8,746 bases of DNA from Methanobacteriota archaeon. Lineage in GTDB: Archaea > Thermoplasmatota > Poseidoniia > Poseidoniales > Poseidoniaceae. The stretch spans positions 1 to 8,746 of the forward strand of contig PBUZ01000008.1 in NCBI GenBank assembly GCA_002728035.1. The letters run 5' to 3'. The notes beneath the pieces are model-generated. The model was not told where the DNA came from and searched no databases. It saw only the letters and a program-made list of their open reading frames with translations. Below, piece after piece: positions 1-7,207 of this stretch. The translations under genes and the position numbers were made by a program. Each line of letters opens with the position of its first letter. Positions within the stretch are counted from its first letter, which is position 1.

Positions 1-48
1 CTGGAAGTGGAATCGGTTGGCTTCCTGGAAGTGGAAGCGGTGGGAGGC
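1..48 (-). repeat. Two tandem 24-base units encoding a proline-rich tail
   Basis: Bases 1-24 and 25-48 both begin CTGGAAGTGGAA and stay similar for most of their length. On the minus strand they encode the in-frame tail LPLPGSQPIPLP, so each unit adds eight residues. They sit at the cytoplasmic C-terminal end of the S8 protease. The array may continue beyond the left edge. Confidence 0.6.
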
Positions 49-3000
49 CTTGTTGAAGGATTGCGGCCATTTCTCGCTGTTGTTTGCGCTTCATCCGGCG
101 TTCGAGACGTGCGTTGCCCTCGCCTTCCTCGAGTTTCTTCTCCAACTCGTCGGCGAGACTTTCCTCTTCATCCTCGATCACGGCCACCGGCTCGGATTCT
201 TGAACCGTCAACACCTCTTCATCGTCCTCAACCGAGAGCAAGGGGCCATGGTCTTCTTCTGGCGTCACCATCAACTCCACAACATCGCCTTCAGTTTCCA
301 AACCAGCTTCAAGTTCTTCCAACTCGCTGTGGGACCGGCGCAGCATGATGACCACTGCACCAAGGAACACAACGAAGAGAAGGAGGCTGGCGGCCAAAAT
401 TCTGAATTTGACTTCATCCGAACCACCGGGGAGGTATTCGAACAGCGTATCGATCAATCCAGGGGTTGGCGCCGTGGTTGTTGACCCTTTGAGAGAGACG
501 ACCTTGCTGATGCTGTAGGTACCGCTTGGAGAAACGGTGCAGACCATGGTGTCTTCTTCCATCACGCCGATACCGAAGGTGAAACCCTCAACCACCATGT
601 TGGAAAGGCCTTGGAGCGCCTGCCCGTTCTGGTCGGCTACGAAGCCCATTCGAGAGACTGGACCGTAGATGTTGATCTCGTCATGGAAGAGATAGAAGCC
701 TTCATCACGATGGGAAAAGGCGAGGTTGGAGACGCCTGGCGCTGTGGTCCTGTGAACGACATCATCCGACCAGATGGCATCCGAGGTCGCTGTAACGACC
801 GTAGCCGTTTTTCCCTGTCCTTCAATCCAAGCGGCAACCAAACGGTCTTCATCCTCGTGAACGACCACTTCCAATCTTGCCATCGATGCATCATCGCCCA
901 CGGAATATTGGAAACTCCACGATGATTCCGTAAAGGCGCCGTGTGCGTACATCATGCCTACCCGTTCAATACCGGTCACGTCGTCTCGGTATTCCTGATA
1001 GAGGATGTGCAGGTATTCATCGCCCAGTCCGATGGCCAATGGTTGGGCATCGGAGGGCCGTATGTCGATGTTGGAGAGAACCGTAACGGCTGGCCCCCAT
1101 GAAGTTCCCTTGTCCGGTGTCGAAGAGGACATCACGAAAATCGAGGTGATGTCTTGCCATGAGCCACTGGTGGACAAGTCACGGTGGTAGCCTGCCAGGA
1201 CCATCGTTCCATCGTGCTGGTCAAAGTTGAGACCGTAATAGGAACCCTCGGAAAGTTTGAGGGCGGGCATGTGGTAATGCTTCGGGGTGGTTTTTCCAGA
1301 GGCGGAAATCGATGTCATGGCAACATCAGTGAGAATGTAGCCTTCGAGGCTGAGGGAGCGCCGAGTCCAAGCGAGTTGCACCAAGCCGTCGTCACGCTGG
1401 TAGACGGCCAGTTCACCGCCCCAAGATTCCTCAAGCACAACCCCTCCTACCATGGAGAGCGACGAAGTCACCGTTCGCGCGTGGAGTTCGCCATCAATGG
1501 TGGTGAACATCAGGCCGCCGTCTTCAAGGCCGACGAAATCCACCGGGACCTCGCCAAGCGAAAGCGAAACGGGATTTCGCGTGCCAGAAACATCCAGCAG
1601 CCCAACAGTGACGTTGAATCTGTGCTCACTGTACTCGAGTTCAACGCCAGAGCCACTCAACACCGCACGGTAAGCGACAGCACCTTCTTCCTCGGTGATG
1701 TCGGCAAAACGGGCAAAGGCGTAGCCAGACGTCGTACTGGAGCCGGGGACGAGGCTGAGCGGTTGATCACCGATACGTTGCCAACCCAATTCCCCCATCC
1801 TGTCCAAGGCGAGGTTGAGGTTGGAGGCGTCGCTTTGCCCCAGGTTGTCCACCCGAAGTTGAATGTCGTAGGGTACGCCTGGAAGAGGCACCTCTGGCTG
1901 TGTACCAGCAGAACCAGCCATGAAACGGAGCATGGGTTCTACGGGGCGTTCATCGATTTGGAAACTGAACGTGTAGGTGTTGTCGCTTCGGTCCGGGTCT
2001 TCATACTGCTCGGTGGGGTCGAGCGACAATGTCACATCGTTCAAACCGGCTTCTGTCGCCCACCAATACAGCGTGACCGAGACACTCTCGCCTTCTTCAA
2101 GTGAGGTCACCTTTCCTTCAGAGGGATAGGTCGTCGAATCTGAGCCAGGAGCATCGAGGGTGAGGTAGACTTCGTTCGCATCGAGATCACCGATGTTTCG
2201 CAAGCCAAACCGAACCTCGAGCACCGTACCCGCAACCGCGGAATTCACCGGTAGTCCGCCATCGTAAACGCCGACGGTACCAGCAAAGGCAAAGTTTGGA
2301 GCCGCAGGCAAGTTGTCAACTTCATAGGTTCGTTTGAGCACATCACTGGTGACATCGCTGGTGTTGACCATGCGTACACTGATGCGATGAGAACCGTCAC
2401 CAACCTGCACGGAATCCCATGTAAACGACCAGTCCTGAACACCTTCCTCTTGGTAGGTGAGGCTGTCGCCCAAGACCCAATCGCCGTTGTCGATCTTGTA
2501 TTCGATACGGTCATGGTCGGTGCCTTCCGCCGTTCCGGAGAACTCCACAACCCCTACGAGTGGAGTACCGAGGGATGGCTCGGAGATTGAAACGGCCATT
2601 CGTGCAAAGCGAACGATGCGGACATCGGTCACGGAAGCTTCACCCTGTTCGTTCAGCGCTCGGGCGTAAATCAGCGTGTAAGATTCATCGGGGTCAACCC
2701 AATCATCGTCAACGACGAGGTCGAAATACCAATCTTCAACGGTACCGTCCGCCCCAATCCAGTTGGTCAGTTCCGTACTGTCACCGTCGTCGTAGAATTG
2801 TTCAAGTTTGATTTGAACTTCAAGATAGTCCTCTTCACTGGAATCCGTCACGCCCTGAATCGAAAGCGTGTTGCCCGAGAGGTGAAGGGATTGGTTCACT
2901 GGAGATGACATTTCAACATCGTAACCAAGACCGTCACCCCCTCCCGGTGGTGGGTCGATGACCACGCCCCCGTTGTCCTCAAGGGGTGTGCATGCTCGAC

Positions 3001-4729
3001 CGAGCACTTGATCAAGCGCACAGGATGCATCAACGATGCCGAATCCCCACTTCTCGTTCCAACGGTTGGAGACATCGGGAAGCGATGCAGAACCACGCGC
3101 TTCAGAGGAATTGCGCAAGATGTTGCGGATGTCCTCCGGCGAAAGCGTGTCGTCGGCCTGAAGCAAAGCGGCCACGATACCTGAAACGACCGGCGTGGCC
3201 ATGCTGGTGCCGTCTTTCGAACCGTATTCGTTGTCAGCGAGTGGACGTTCTGGCTGCCCTGGGAACGACGGCCCAGTGGCTGCCGTTGCCGACATGATGC
3301 CGGTGCCAAACGCGGTGAGATCGGGCTTGAGTTCGTCCCATTCATCATCGTCCCCATCGTCCAAGCGAGGGCCCCAATTGGAGTATGAAGCCATCACATC
3401 ATCGGTTCGATTGACGGTGTTCCTATCGTTGACAGCCCCGATGGATATCGCCCCATCCGCACTGGCTGGCGAAGGCACACGCTTGCTTCCATCGTTGCCC
3501 ATGGCGACGATACAGACGATGCCTGCGTCTCTGGCGTCGTTGACCAAGCGTGCTTCGGCTCCTGAACCGTTGTCACCCTCGTCGTTGGGATTGAGCGGGC
3601 TACCGACTGAACCAAAGGACATGGAAGCGATGTCAATGCCTCGACTCGATTCGTTGTTGCCCCAGTCGGTATCGCTGTTGTTGATGACCCATTGAAGGCC
3701 ATTGACGGTGTACTGTGTGTTTTCTCCACCACCGCCGCCACCGCCGCCAACGTCGGTCAAGACCTTCACATCAACCAAGTATGCGCCCATTCCCGTCCCA
3801 GTATGCACGCGCTGAGCACCCCCCGTACCGAGGGCCGTTGCTGCAACGTGAGTCCCATGGCCGTTACCGTCGTCAGGGTCGACGCTGCCGTCGGGGTTGG
3901 AAGCGGTGGATGTAGCATCGTATCCAGCGACCCATTTTTGGTCGTTGTAACTGTTGGGGTCGCTGTCAGGCTCGTCATCAATGTCATCAAAATCGTTGAG
4001 CGCACGATGTTCATTGTCAACCCCGGTGTCGAGCACAGCGATGACCACGCCCTCGCCGTAATAACCTCGGGAATAGGTGCTGGCCGTATACACATCAGAA
4101 GGCATGGATCGGGCGGCTTGTGAAGCAACACCGTTGACCGGAGCCATGAGATTCTGCATTTCGATTACGACAACCCCTTCAAGGAAATAGATGTCCATGA
4201 GCGCACTCACAGGAACGTTGTCCACGACCACTGAATCAATGGAGCTCATGACTTGGAACCAGGCCCCTTCTTCCTGGCCAACCCAGCCGTGGGCATCCAG
4301 CGTTTCGACCAGCGATGTCACGTCTTCGTGGGTGGGGGCCCACGCGTAATCGACCACGATGGCAACCGTTTCTCGCCCATCAGGTCCCATGATCGCTGTG
4401 GAAGAAACGGACGGCTCTCCAGCGAGCACACGCTGAAGGCGGTCATCCATACCGTTCCAGTCAAGGTCGGGACCGTAACCAAGCCACCACTGATCCGGTT
4501 CAGCGGATGGGCGTTCACCTCGCTCGATCATGCGTGTCGGGCGCTCACAGTGTTCTTCCCCGCACATCAGGGGTGGGAGGCCTTCAACCAGGATCGGTGC
4601 TTCAAATTCAGCAACCGGCGTGGCATGAACAGGATGCGTCATCAGGCCCCCGCTGACATCAGCCAGTACCATGAGCATGGCGAAGAGAAAGGCTCCTGTT
4701 CGAATTGCTGCCTGTCGTGGCGTTCGCAT
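1..4729 (-). CDS. Giant membrane-anchored S8 (subtilisin-like) serine protease, 3' end cut by window edge
   Basis: This is a secreted subtilase; 1576 residues are visible and no stop is reached before base 1. Residues 1-36 look like a signal peptide (Arg-rich N-region, hydrophobic 12-24, possible cleavage after VHA). Residues 77-98 carry a DLDWNGMDDRL calcium-loop-like motif. About 118-196 resembles an I9-type propeptide ending in LEGVVVIE. The catalytic domain (about 225-575) has Asp234 in VLDTGVD, His291 in GHGTHVAA, oxyanion Asn412 in AMGND and Ser509 in GTSMATP, so it should be active. Next come a Pro/Gly linker, two Ig-like stretches (about 602-805), two CARDB-like stretches (about 810-1040) and a beta-propeller-like region with an Asp-box (TPDKGTSW, 1204-1211). 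A transmembrane helix (about 1442-1462) is followed by RR and an acidic, coiled-coil-like, then proline-rich tail. The topology puts the protease outside the cell. The ATG at 4729 has a strong Shine-Dalgarno. The family call is secure; the accessory domains are judged by eye. Confidence 0.95.
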   Translation of the reverse strand, partial: MRTPRQAAIRTGAFLFAMLMVLADVSGGLMTHPVHATPVAEFEAPILVEGLPPLMCGEEHCERPTRMIERGERPSAEPDQWWLGYGPDLDWNGMDDRLQRVLAGEPSVSSTAIMGPDGRETVAIVVDYAWAPTHEDVTSLVETLDAHGWVGQEEGAWFQVMSSIDSVVVDNVPVSALMDIYFLEGVVVIEMQNLMAPVNGVASQAARSMPSDVYTASTYSRGYYGEGVVIAVLDTGVDNEHRALNDFDDIDDEPDSDPNSYNDQKWVAGYDATSTASNPDGSVDPDDGNGHGTHVAATALGTGGAQRVHTGTGMGAYLVDVKVLTDVGGGGGGGGENTQYTVNGLQWVINNSDTDWGNNESSRGIDIASMSFGSVGSPLNPNDEGDNGSGAEARLVNDARDAGIVCIVAMGNDGSKRVPSPASADGAISIGAVNDRNTVNRTDDVMASYSNWGPRLDDGDDDEWDELKPDLTAFGTGIMSATAATGPSFPGQPERPLADNEYGSKDGTSMATPVVSGIVAALLQADDTLSPEDIRNILRNSSEARGSASLPDVSNRWNEKWGFGIVDASCALDQVLGRACTPLEDNGGVVIDPPPGGGDGLGYDVEMSSPVNQSLHLSGNTLSIQGVTDSSEEDYLEVQIKLEQFYDDGDSTELTNWIGADGTVEDWYFDLVVDDDWVDPDESYTLIYARALNEQGEASVTDVRIVRFARMAVSISEPSLGTPLVGVVEFSGTAEGTDHDRIEYKIDNGDWVLGDSLTYQEEGVQDWSFTWDSVQVGDGSHRISVRMVNTSDVTSDVLKRTYEVDNLPAAPNFAFAGTVGVYDGGLPVNSAVAGTVLEVRFGLRNIGDLDANEVYLTLDAPGSDSTTYPSEGKVTSLEEGESVSVTLYWWATEAGLNDVTLSLDPTEQYEDPDRSDNTYTFSFQIDERPVEPMLRFMAGSAGTQPEVPLPGVPYDIQLRVDNLGQSDASNLNLALDRMGELGWQRIGDQPLSLVPGSSTTSGYAFARFADITEEEGAVAYRAVLSGSGVELEYSEHRFNVTVGLLDVSGTRNPVSLSLGEVPVDFVGLEDGGLMFTTIDGELHARTVTSSLSMVGGVVLEESWGGELAVYQRDDGLVQLAWTRRSLSLEGYILTDVAMTSISASGKTTPKHYHMPALKLSEGSYYGLNFDQHDGTMVLAGYHRDLSTSGSWQDITSIFVMSSSTPDKGTSWGPAVTVLSNIDIRPSDAQPLAIGLGDEYLHILYQEYRDDVTGIERVGMMYAHGAFTESSWSFQYSVGDDASMARLEVVVHEDEDRLVAAWIEGQGKTATVVTATSDAIWSDDVVHRTTAPGVSNLAFSHRDEGFYLFHDEINIYGPVSRMGFVADQNGQALQGLSNMVVEGFTFGIGVMEEDTMVCTVSPSGTYSISKVVSLKGSTTTAPTPGLIDTLFEYLPGGSDEVKFRILAASLLLFVVFLGAVVIMLRRSHSELEELEAGLETEGDVVELMVTPEEDHGPLLSVEDDEEVLTVQESEPVAVIEDEEESLADELEKKLEEGEGNARLERRMKRKQQREMAAILQQGLPPLPLPGSQPIPLP
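3725..3748 (-). repeat. GGN codon run encoding eight glycines in the protease domain
   Basis: Eight consecutive glycine codons (GGC, GGT and GGA) encode residues 328-335 of the S8 protease, directly after VLTDV and before ENTQY. The run lies between His291 and the oxyanion Asn412, so it probably forms a flexible surface loop in the catalytic domain. Mixed third positions show it is not a pure trinucleotide microsatellite, which suggests it is retained as protein sequence. Confidence 0.75.
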
Positions 4730-4733
4730 CCGT

Positions 4734-4743
4734 CCTCCCCTCC
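4734..4743 (-). promoter_or_regulatory. Double Shine-Dalgarno site of the S8 protease gene
   Basis: On the minus strand the bases read GGAGGGGAGG, two abutting GGAGG cores that end four bases before the ATG at 4729. Either copy lies at a workable distance (four or nine bases). This supports 4729 as the start and predicts efficient translation. The rest of the 4730-4814 gap shows no clear promoter or terminator, so transcription from the rhomboid gene is likely. Confidence 0.7.
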
Positions 4744-4814
4744 ATGCTTTGGACGGCTTGCCCACCTTTGATTCTATCCTCAGATGCCTCACCCAAATGG
4801 GCATTGAAACCGCT

Positions 4815-5861
4815 TTATCGCGGCGGCCATTCAAGATGTTCGGCAGACACTGAACATTGCAAATACGGACCCGAAGCACGCTCCACCAAACCCAACGGTG
4901 CATCGCATTCAGGACAGTGGCCTGCATCAGCGAGGTGTTCCATCCACGCAGCCCTTGTTTCCGGTTCGTCGCTGGCCTGCATCAAATTCTTGAGCGGTTC
5001 CCTGAGGTGCTTGGGCACCTCAACACCCCGGTCCGTCCAAGGGTCGACGAGAGAGGTCAAATCGACCATGCTCGCTTTGATGCGGCGGCGTTGAGCGGCA
5101 TGAGCATCGCCTTGGCTTGGGCCTCCATCCAAGATACCCAACGGTACCGGTCCACCTCTTGCCACCAAAGGAAGCAAAGCATAGGCGGCAACAAAACCCC
5201 CGATGTGGGCCATGTGTGCAATCCCGCTCGAAACACCCGACTCCATGGTAGCAAAGGCCCGAATCAATTCCAGACCAAAGTACAACAAAGCGATGAACAC
5301 CACGGGCCATGGTCGAATCAGGAGGAGAGGGAATGGGATCTCATCCTTCGGCCATCCAGCCAAGTACGCCCCCAACAACCCAAACGCAGCGCCTGAGGCG
5401 CCCAACGCTGGCGTGTAGGAATCGTGGTTGAACACCACCCACCCCAACGACCCACCGAGTAAACCAATGAAGTAAATGACTGCGAATCGTTTGGTGCCCA
5501 AGCGTTGTTCCAGTGGAACGCCGACCAAGGCCAAAATCACCACGTTGCCCAACACGTGCATCATGTCGCCTTGGCTGTGCAGAAAGCCTGCCGTGATCAG
5601 CGTGTGCCAAAACGTCGGTTCCTTTGCCCGAACGGGCACCAAGACCACATCGCTCCAGACCCAATAGTGCACCAATCCCCAAGCGGACATCATCGACCAA
5701 AGGACTTGAACCACGGCGCCAAGAAGCACGCTGACCGTGATGCCCATCGCGAGCGATGTACCCGAACGTATCGCATAGATCATCGGTGCCAATACTGCAA
5801 CGACCCAGAGGCCCAGCAACATCAACTCGGCCCCGTTGAACAACGACAGGGCAAAGGGCAT
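4815..5861 (-). CDS. Rhomboid family intramembrane serine protease with C-terminal Cys-containing cytoplasmic domain
   Basis: Rhomboids cut transmembrane helices inside the lipid bilayer. The 348 residues contain about six or seven hydrophobic helices in residues 10-235. The family's key positions are present: His102 and Asn106 in HVLGN, nucleophile Ser156 in GASGAAFG, and catalytic His219 in AHIGGFVAAY. Both dyad residues are kept, so an active enzyme is expected. Residues about 236-348 form a soluble tail with a CPEC pair (Cys316, Cys319) plus Cys336 and His342, which looks like a reduced zinc ribbon. The start at 5861 has AAGGGAG four bases upstream. The S8 protease gene starts 85 bases after the TAA stop on the same strand, suggesting one operon. 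The natural substrate is unknown; the neighbouring anchored protease is a candidate by inference only. Confidence 0.93.
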   Translation of the reverse strand: MPFALSLFNGAELMLLGLWVVAVLAPMIYAIRSGTSLAMGITVSVLLGAVVQVLWSMMSAWGLVHYWVWSDVVLVPVRAKEPTFWHTLITAGFLHSQGDMMHVLGNVVILALVGVPLEQRLGTKRFAVIYFIGLLGGSLGWVVFNHDSYTPALGASGAAFGLLGAYLAGWPKDEIPFPLLLIRPWPVVFIALLYFGLELIRAFATMESGVSSGIAHMAHIGGFVAAYALLPLVARGGPVPLGILDGGPSQGDAHAAQRRRIKASMVDLTSLVDPWTDRGVEVPKHLREPLKNLMQASDEPETRAAWMEHLADAGHCPECDAPLGLVERASGPYLQCSVSAEHLEWPPR

Positions 5862-5888
5862 AGGGCTCCCTTGCGGCCGCCCCCTATG
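5859..5888 (-). repeat. Inverted repeat enclosing the rhomboid start region
   Basis: CATAGGG at 5859-5865 and CCCTATG at 5882-5888 are perfect seven-base inverted arms with a 16-base spacer. The spacer holds the eight-base palindrome GCGGCCGC (5873-5880). In minus-strand RNA the 3' arm contains the rhomboid ATG and the AAGGGAG ribosome site lies in the loop. It could be a translational hairpin or a DNA operator; chance cannot be excluded. Confidence 0.4.
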
Positions 5889-5950
5889 GAGTTATTGAGG
5901 CTCAAAAATCCGACAGGAGGGTTCTTGCTGGGCGCCTTTGTCCCCGTCGT
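5862..5950. promoter_or_regulatory. Divergent intergenic region, presumed to hold both promoters
   Basis: These 89 bases separate the leftward rhomboid gene from the rightward haem-export cluster, so both promoters should lie here. The only AT-rich stretch is about 5890-5910 (GTTATTGAGGCTCAAAAATC), the best place for TATA-like elements on either strand. No textbook TATA/BRE pair is visible. An AGGAGG at 5915-5920 is 30 bases from the ATG at 5951, too far for a normal ribosome site, so that mRNA may be leaderless or short-leadered. Confidence 0.45.
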
Positions 5951-7168
5951 ATGGGAGCTCCGCTGCTTGCCTTGAACGGCGTTGAGGTGCGGCGAGGCAT
6001 GCGTGCGGTGCTCAACGACCACACCTTCGAGGTCAATGCAGGCGAATTGGTGGCGCTGGTAGGGTCCAACGGTTCTGGAAAATCAACCCTTTTGGAAACG
6101 GCCGTCGGACTGCTTCCCTTGGAACGCGGTACAGTCCGACATGGCGATGTTGAAGTGCTTGACGCGGAAGGACGACGACGCAGTAGCCCGGTTTCCATTG
6201 GACTGACCCTGCAGAAAAACGGCATGCTCGGAAGTGAAATCGTATCAGAACATCTCGAACTTTCCTGCTCGATGCGAGGGGTTGCGATAGATTTCACTCG
6301 CTTCCTTGACGGTTTTGCACTCAGCCATCGCCAACACGACCTCGTCACCAATCTATCTCAGGGCCAAGCGAGAAAGGTGGCCGTCTTGGCGGGTTTGCTC
6401 CCAGCCTTTGCCAGCGACCAACCTGCGTTGGTACTGCTCGACGAGCCCGCTGCTGGCCTCGACGATGCTGCCGTGGATGCCTTGTGCGGTTGGCTCACCG
6501 AACTTCGACTCCTCGGCCACGGCTTGGTGGTCTGCACCCATGACCAACGCTTGTTGGCCATCGCCACCGCGCATCACGACATAGCCACATCGAGCACGAC
6601 ACCTCATCAAGCGGCCGAAGCACCCGTTCCTACGGCAGTGGAACGCCGTTCGTCGAAGGTCGTTTCCCCCTCCTCGTTTGGTCTCCGTGTACATCGCCGT
6701 ACCATGCTTTGGCTCAATCAAAACGCCATGGCGGCTTTGCTTACATTGGGCGTCTTGCTTTCGCTGGGTGAATTCATGAGCGCACTCAACCCGATGCAAC
6801 AACTTGGCATGGTGCTTGCACCTGCGCTCGCGGCGGGATTGTGTGGAGAGGCGTTGGTTGCCGCCACACAAGAAGAGCGAAGCAATGCGTGGTGGCGAGC
6901 GGTTGGCGGCGGTGTGCCTCATGCGGGCTGGCTGCCGTTGTTCATCGGCGCAGCCATCACCGTCATGACCATCCTTGGTCTTCAAGCGTCGCTCAACCTC
7001 ACGCACATCGTGATCGGTTCCTTGCTTTGCTGGTGTGTTTGGCACGGTGTTCGCTGGGCTCAATTGTCCACGCAGCGTCTTGCTCGGCCCCGTGCTGTGT
7101 TCGTGGGTTTGCTCACGCCGGTGCTCATTCTTCCCTACGCGTTGTTAATCGACTTCCTCACACGATGA
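5951..7168 (+). CDS. CcmA-like haem exporter ATPase fused to a CcmB-like membrane domain
   Basis: This 405-residue protein combines an ABC ATPase with a membrane domain. Residues 5-212 are the nucleotide-binding domain: Walker A GSNGSGKST (38-46), Q-loop Gln88, signature LSQGQ (136-140), Walker B LVLLDEP (160-166), D-loop GLDD and H-loop His197. All are intact, so ATP hydrolysis is expected. After a polar linker (about 213-255), residues 256-402 contain about four or five hydrophobic helices. The short NBD without extra domains and the adjacent ccmC and ccmD-like genes point to CcmA, which powers haem delivery for cytochrome c maturation. The membrane part occupies the position of CcmB but is shorter (about 150 residues against about 220), and its homology was not shown by sequence motifs. 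The ATG at 5951 puts the NBD at the usual distance from the N-terminus. It could be another ABC exporter, but context argues against that. Confidence 0.8.
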   Translation: MGAPLLALNGVEVRRGMRAVLNDHTFEVNAGELVALVGSNGSGKSTLLETAVGLLPLERGTVRHGDVEVLDAEGRRRSSPVSIGLTLQKNGMLGSEIVSEHLELSCSMRGVAIDFTRFLDGFALSHRQHDLVTNLSQGQARKVAVLAGLLPAFASDQPALVLLDEPAAGLDDAAVDALCGWLTELRLLGHGLVVCTHDQRLLAIATAHHDIATSSTTPHQAAEAPVPTAVERRSSKVVSPSSFGLRVHRRTMLWLNQNAMAALLTLGVLLSLGEFMSALNPMQQLGMVLAPALAAGLCGEALVAATQEERSNAWWRAVGGGVPHAGWLPLFIGAAITVMTILGLQASLNLTHIVIGSLLCWCVWHGVRWAQLSTQRLARPRAVFVGLLTPVLILPYALLIDFLTR

Positions 7169-7179
7169 CAACACCAAGT

Positions 7180-7198
7180 TCAAGGAGGGCCCCCTTGA
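7180..7198 (+). promoter_or_regulatory. Near-perfect palindrome over the ccmC ribosome-binding site
   Basis: TCAAGGAGGGCCCCCTTGA is a 19-base inverted repeat with one mismatched pair around a central G. It sits in the 39-base gap between the ATPase fusion and ccmC and contains the only GGAGG (7184-7188) ahead of ccmC. Folded in RNA, it would hide that site. It could instead be a protein-binding operator. No U-tract follows, so an intrinsic terminator is unlikely. Confidence 0.45.
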
Positions 7199-7207
7199 CC
7201 CACGGTC

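Noticed and set aside
1184..2104. A 306-codon open frame on the plus strand.
   Set aside because: It lies wholly inside the S8 protease gene on the other strand, whose frame has clear domains. The plus-strand translation has no recognisable motif.
4253..4771. A 172-codon open frame on the plus strand.
   Set aside because: It overlaps the S8 signal peptide and propeptide region antisense and shows no domain or ribosome site.
5915..5920. AGGAGG as ribosome site of the ATPase fusion.
   Set aside because: It is 30 bases from the ATG at 5951, and no in-frame start codon lies between them.
6353..7063. A 236-codon open frame on the minus strand.
   Set aside because: It is antisense to the ATPase fusion, which carries all ABC motifs. 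The product is Arg/Gln-rich without family features.
7180..7198. Intrinsic transcription terminator between the ATPase fusion and ccmC.
   Set aside because: The palindrome has almost no loop and no following T-tract, and the two genes are expected to act together.
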